Assembly: GCF_033807575.1 (NCBI RefSeq)
Contig: NC_084721.1
Location: 6,944,001 to 7,008,000, forward strand
DNA length: 64,000 bases
Origin: Cydia pomonella
Lineage: Eukaryota; Arthropoda; Insecta; Lepidoptera; Tortricidae
Direction: 5' to 3'
A model generated the notes under the pieces. The model did not search any database. It saw only the letters and a list, made by a program, of their open reading frames with translations, and was not told the origin of the DNA. This document shows positions 60,205-64,000 of this stretch, piece after piece (positions within the stretch are counted from its first letter, which is position 1; every line of letters starts with the position of its first letter). The translations under genes were made by a program, and so were the position numbers.

Positions 60205-62761
60205 TATATTTAATGAAATATTTCCATAAGCTAAATTAAATTACGTTTTATTCTGTATAAAAATTAAACTTTAATAAATTATTGATGAGTAAAAACATTC
60301 ATAATTCTTATTGATCAATTAGTGGGCAAATGAGACGTTCTTGAATATAGAAATTTCGTGGAGGGGTTGACTATTGGTGCCTTTACCCTGCGATAAGTAC
60401 GAGAGACGCGTCTTACACTTCTGGAGCGTTTGATGAAAGTTATAAATAGCTCAGTTTTAAGCCAAGACCGCCATTATATTTTTGACCGTCGGATTGTCAC
60501 TTTCTCTGGCTTATTCGTAGACGTAAAAACAAAGGTTGTTATTTTGACGATTGAATGTTTGACATTGCGTAGCTACTATGCTGTTCTTTGTCAAACTGTT
60601 CAATTGTTATTTTAGTGTCAATACTTACTTATTTTTGTGGATTTTTTGTATTTTAGAGCCAGTTCAGTGTCAGGTTGCATGGTCAACCTACCGAGTACAC
60701 CTAACCTGACGGTGACAAGCAGGTTTACTCGGGAATCCAGTAGAGTTAGGTCCAGGTCGCGAGAGGGGCCTGGCGTCAGCCTTTTTACCAACACAGGTGA
60801 CGATTATACCTCTTACGTTCTCTTCAAGGTCTGACAGAGGGATATGAGGGTCTCACGTGTGGACCATTAGGAGTAATCCTTACTCATTGAAATCTGTTGG
60901 TAATTGAAGAAGCGTTGTCTTGTTAAATATATTTATTTATACACATTATATACATGGTTAGGGCGCCTTATTCATCTGTACCCAGGCTTCGGCTAACACA
61001 GATGGAGGGAGGCAATCACACAGACACTAGGGTTTGCTATACCTCGGTTTTGTCGGCCGAACGTTTAGAGCTTAAATTAGGGTCCCTCACACACACACTC
61101 CTCCCTGTAAAAATAGAGGTTCGCCTCTAGTTTTACACACATTAGAATAGGTGAATTTGGGGTAGAGTTAGGGTAGAGTCATTATTTGGGTGTTAGGTTT
61201 ATTTATTTTCTTTCACATTTAGTTTGATTGTATACAAAACTAAAATCATTAGTTTTAACTGTTTTTAATTACAAAATAAATTAAAATCTATCTTCAGTAG
61301 CATATGGATGGGTTACTGAGGCTCGTACATTAAATATGATTGAAGGTTTATATATTTTTACATTGGGTGAGATAGGGGAACAAAGTTATTTGAGGACATA
61401 CTAAATAATTTTGTTATAGGGAGCTAGTGACCGGCGGAGCAGTTCACTAGTGACAATTGAGCTTTTCTATAACTGGGGAATTAAAGGGTAAATAAAGTCA
61501 TATTTAATAGACGATTGTTTTCAGTATTCCATACATTAATAGTACATTCAGATGAGTTTCTTGGCGTTTCTTCTCGTCTGAAATTAGGTTACGAAACGTT
61601 GGTAGAGTAATATTACATAGTGCTTAGGAATACCTATTAAAAATAAAATAAAATAAAATGGGTATTAATTAGCTTAGAGACCCGTCTTCATCCGGGCGTG
61701 ACAGTAGATAAAGTATGTTTGTACGTACTATTCTTTGCAATATTTACTTATGGTTACAATGGTTACATATACATATTTTCCTTTAGCTAGCTAGGTTAGC
61801 GAAGAGATATATTAAAAGGAAAATATAAGTTTTTAAATTACAAACAAAAAGGGCTTACTACTGTTCACGGTAACTGGTCACGGTAGGGCCCGGTAGGAGA
61901 TAAATTCTAAAAAATATATATTATTTACTATTTTTTTATTTGTCTAACTAGTGTTAATAAAAATATACAGTAGGAATATTTACAAATTCATAGGATATTT
62001 AGGGATAGTTTTGAAAAATCCAAATCGTATCAGTTTTCACATAAAAGACGAAGGGTACTAAGGTTCACAACGTAAATACACTAGACGATCACATGGCCAA
62101 ATTTATTTATTTTCCTATTTTTATTTAATCCTGGTTGAATTTTAGTTAATTAGTTTAGTAGTAGATGGGGTAAGGTACATTTTTGGTGCCGGAATGACCA
62201 GGATTATATATATATAAATAGTTTATTACATAGAGTAGCCTCGTCGGCTACATTTTTGCTGCCATAAGAAAACTAGAATGTGAACAATATGATTTGGATT
62301 TCTCTTGAAATTTTTAAATTATATCTATATATTATAATATTATCAATATAATTTTTTCTCCTCTTGGCTTCACTCTATCGATGTAACTTGCATTGTAGGG
62401 ACTAATATTACCTGAAACAAACAAAAAAATACATTAGTATAAATAGTCAATTAAAAATTGCTAAAACTAAAATGCGTTATGCGAGTCCAAACAAAAAGAT
62501 AGCGTGCGATAGTTTCGTTTTCATTAAACAAATGTGCATATATGTATATGTACGGATGTATACATATACGTTTTTCTACCAACACAGTGTAGAAATCCAG
62601 TGAGTGTTTAAAAAGTGACTAAATTATGTTTTTAGTTTATAAAATTAAAAATTCATGTATAAAATAAGTGTTAAATAAGTGTGTTTAATAAGTGTTTAAA
62701 TAAGTGAAATAAGTGTTAAATCAGTGTTATAAAGTGAATAAAATTATTAAAAATAAATAAA
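60205..62761. other. Unassigned region, possible LTR/LINE debris
   Basis: A GC-richer patch at 60640-60840 has an open + frame (NLPSTPNLTVTSRFTRESSR and onward) that I cannot identify. A hairpin (TAGAGGTTCGCCTCTA) is near 61115. A block with GCGTTTCTTCTCGTCTG ending in an AAAAT repeat (about 61545-61660) resembles a LINE 3' tail. TTTTTGGTGCCGGAATGACC at 62171-62190 resembles an LTR-element primer-binding site but no matching LTR pair was found. Confidence 0.4.
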
Positions 62762-63436
62762 ATGGAGAGGGCCACAAGGAAGCGAACGGCCGCAGCTAAA
62801 TCAAAATCTACGCGTCAAAGCATACAACAAGCTACGCCATCTGTCGAGAAAAGCATTACTAAACGTATTAATCAAAAAGCACGAGTAGCTCGTGGAATTA
62901 TAAAAAAGAAATCGGATGTAAGACGTGGATTGTTCTATCACTTGCTGAAACAGACTGAACAGAAAATGACAGAGGGGCTTAGTCAGTTACGGAACGAGCT
63001 TGCAACGGCAATTAGTCCTGTACAAGTGGAAGCTATAGAAACAGCAGATACAACATCACAACAACCATTAGAAGATACACAGTGTACTGAAATAGTTTCA
63101 GGCAGTGAAAACGAGCTATCTGCTGAAGAGAAGAAGACTATTATATACAATATTAAAAACGCAAATATTGAACGTCCCAAGTTTAATCAAAGTTTTAGAC
63201 TGATTCAATTTCAAATAGGGGATTGGGTTAAAATAAAAAAGTTAAATAAATCAAATGCTCAGCAAAAGATTACAAAAAAGTTCGAATCAATTTATGAAGG
63301 TCCTTATGTAATTGCAGCAATTCCCTATTCAAACGTATATATTCTAGTTGATCCATACACGAATTTATTCAGAGGGAAATATAATGCAATTCATTTGTCA
63401 AGATATTATAAAGGTAAATTGAGTAAAAATAGCTGA
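62762..63436 (+). CDS. 224-aa ORF: basic N-terminus joined to an LTR-retrotransposon integrase C-terminal-like domain
   Basis: ATG at 62762 to TGA at 63436. Residues 1-75 are very basic (KRTAAAKSKSTRQ, KKKSDVRRGL). Residues 76-140 are acidic and Gln/Ser/Glu-rich. Residues 148-215 read FQIGDWVKIKKL, KITKKFESIYEGPYVI, YILVDPYT and AIHLSRYYK, the beta-rich C-terminal tail of Ty3/gypsy-type integrases (GD-V-K...KF...GPY-I). No protease, reverse transcriptase or integrase core is present. The leader before the ATG has repeated AAATAAGTG motifs like LTR-element leaders, and AATAAA follows at 63476-63481. It may be an internally deleted element or a domesticated gene; the sequence alone does not decide. 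Confidence 0.55.
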   Translation: MERATRKRTAAAKSKSTRQSIQQATPSVEKSITKRINQKARVARGIIKKKSDVRRGLFYHLLKQTEQKMTEGLSQLRNELATAISPVQVEAIETADTTSQQPLEDTQCTEIVSGSENELSAEEKKTIIYNIKNANIERPKFNQSFRLIQFQIGDWVKIKKLNKSNAQQKITKKFESIYEGPYVIAAIPYSNVYILVDPYTNLFRGKYNAIHLSRYYKGKLSKNS

Positions 63437-64000
63437 TCCGGCGAACGTAATGTTTGACTGAAATTAATGATTATAAATAAAAACATTTATACTTCATATT
63501 GTTGTGGTTCAATATAAAAAGATTAGACTAGAAAAATAATTGTTAGAATCAAATAATAGTTATAAAATAGAATAAATATTAAAATGATAAGTGTATTAGA
63601 TATTAAGTCATATTTTTGTATCCTTAAAAATAAAAGTAATATTTTTGTACTTACCAAGTCTAGAGTAGAAGAACACTGGTTCTTGGGGTCGCGGGTCGAG
63701 TGTAGAGATGCTGAATGTGGTAGTTTAGCTGAAATTATTAATATTTTTATTATTATTTAGTGTTACCAAAAATGTTTACAAAAGTAATATTGTTATAGAG
63801 TCTTTTAATAATTACTTATAAAAATAAATAACAAACGACAAATTAGGTTTAATTTTTTTTAAATGTAAATTAAATAGGTAGGTTAGAATAGGGTCTTCAA
63901 TCCACATCCGGCTTAATAGTAGTCTGTATGTGTGGAAGTAACACTATTCACATATACAAGTCGCTTCATTCAATTATACACAGCGTAGGAAATAAAATGA
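63437..64000. other. Right-end sequence after the 224-aa ORF
   Basis: AT-rich DNA starting with a poly(A) signal at 63476-63481. It contains a GC patch near 63685-63715 (GGTCGCGGGTCGAG). No gene is seen. A 3' LTR, if any, would be here or beyond the window. Confidence 0.4.

Noticed and set aside
60637..60834. 65-aa + strand frame as an exon (NLPSTPNLTVTSRF...)
   Set aside because: It is GC-richer than its surroundings and open, but no partner exon, no domain and no stable reading on one strand could be shown. Left as unassigned.
62171..62190. Primer-binding site of an LTR retrotransposon
   Set aside because: The motif TGGTGCCGGAATGACC is suggestive, but I could not find a matching pair of long terminal repeats in the window, so no LTR element is called.

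Overview
This is a stretch of insect, almost certainly lepidopteran, nuclear DNA: AT-rich, with short exons joined by canonical GT-AG introns. It is dense in SINEs, RTE/CR1/jockey-type LINE fragments and small terminal-inverted-repeat elements of kinds I associate with moth and butterfly genomes. No bacterial features, CRISPR array or true tRNA gene was found.

Three protein-coding genes can be read exon by exon with consistent splice phase. (1) On the + strand, the C-terminal seven exons of the spliceosomal RNA helicase Aquarius (AQR), 3-20597; the gene continues to the left of the window. (2) On the - strand, a complete eight-exon methuselah-like GPCR (416 aa), 29044-22296, converging on AQR. 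(3) On the - strand, a complete fifteen-exon trifunctional C1-tetrahydrofolate synthase (MTHFD1; pugilist in Drosophila), coding 55784-40487 (933 aa). An alternative first exon at 57046-56979 joins the same exon 2 in phase and encodes what looks like a mitochondrial presequence. Two weaker coding candidates lie at the right end: a 50-aa reading frame with a nearby poly(A) signal (60204-60052, -) and a 224-aa ORF (62762-63436, +) ending in an LTR-retrotransposon integrase-tail-like domain.

Layout: 0-20.6 kb AQR, with introns full of transposons (mariner MITE, a hAT-like element carrying a CR1 insertion, SINEs, RTE pieces); 20.6-22.3 kb convergent spacer with a piggyBac-type MITE; 22.3-29 kb GPCR; 29-40 kb intergenic, with an RTE element of about 2.4 kb in a 13-bp target duplication and many MITEs; 40-57 kb C1-THF synthase; 57-64 kb mostly repeats and the possible LTR-derived gene.

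A recurring oddity is partial exon duplication. In all three genes an exon, or part of one, has been copied into the intron just downstream of the intact exon: AQR exon 4 (a 123-bp array with repeated splice donors), GPCR exon 2, and C1-THF synthase exons 3 and 7. All the copies appear decayed or non-productive. The most interesting biological proposal is that one gene makes both cytosolic and mitochondrial C1-THF synthase by choice of first exon.
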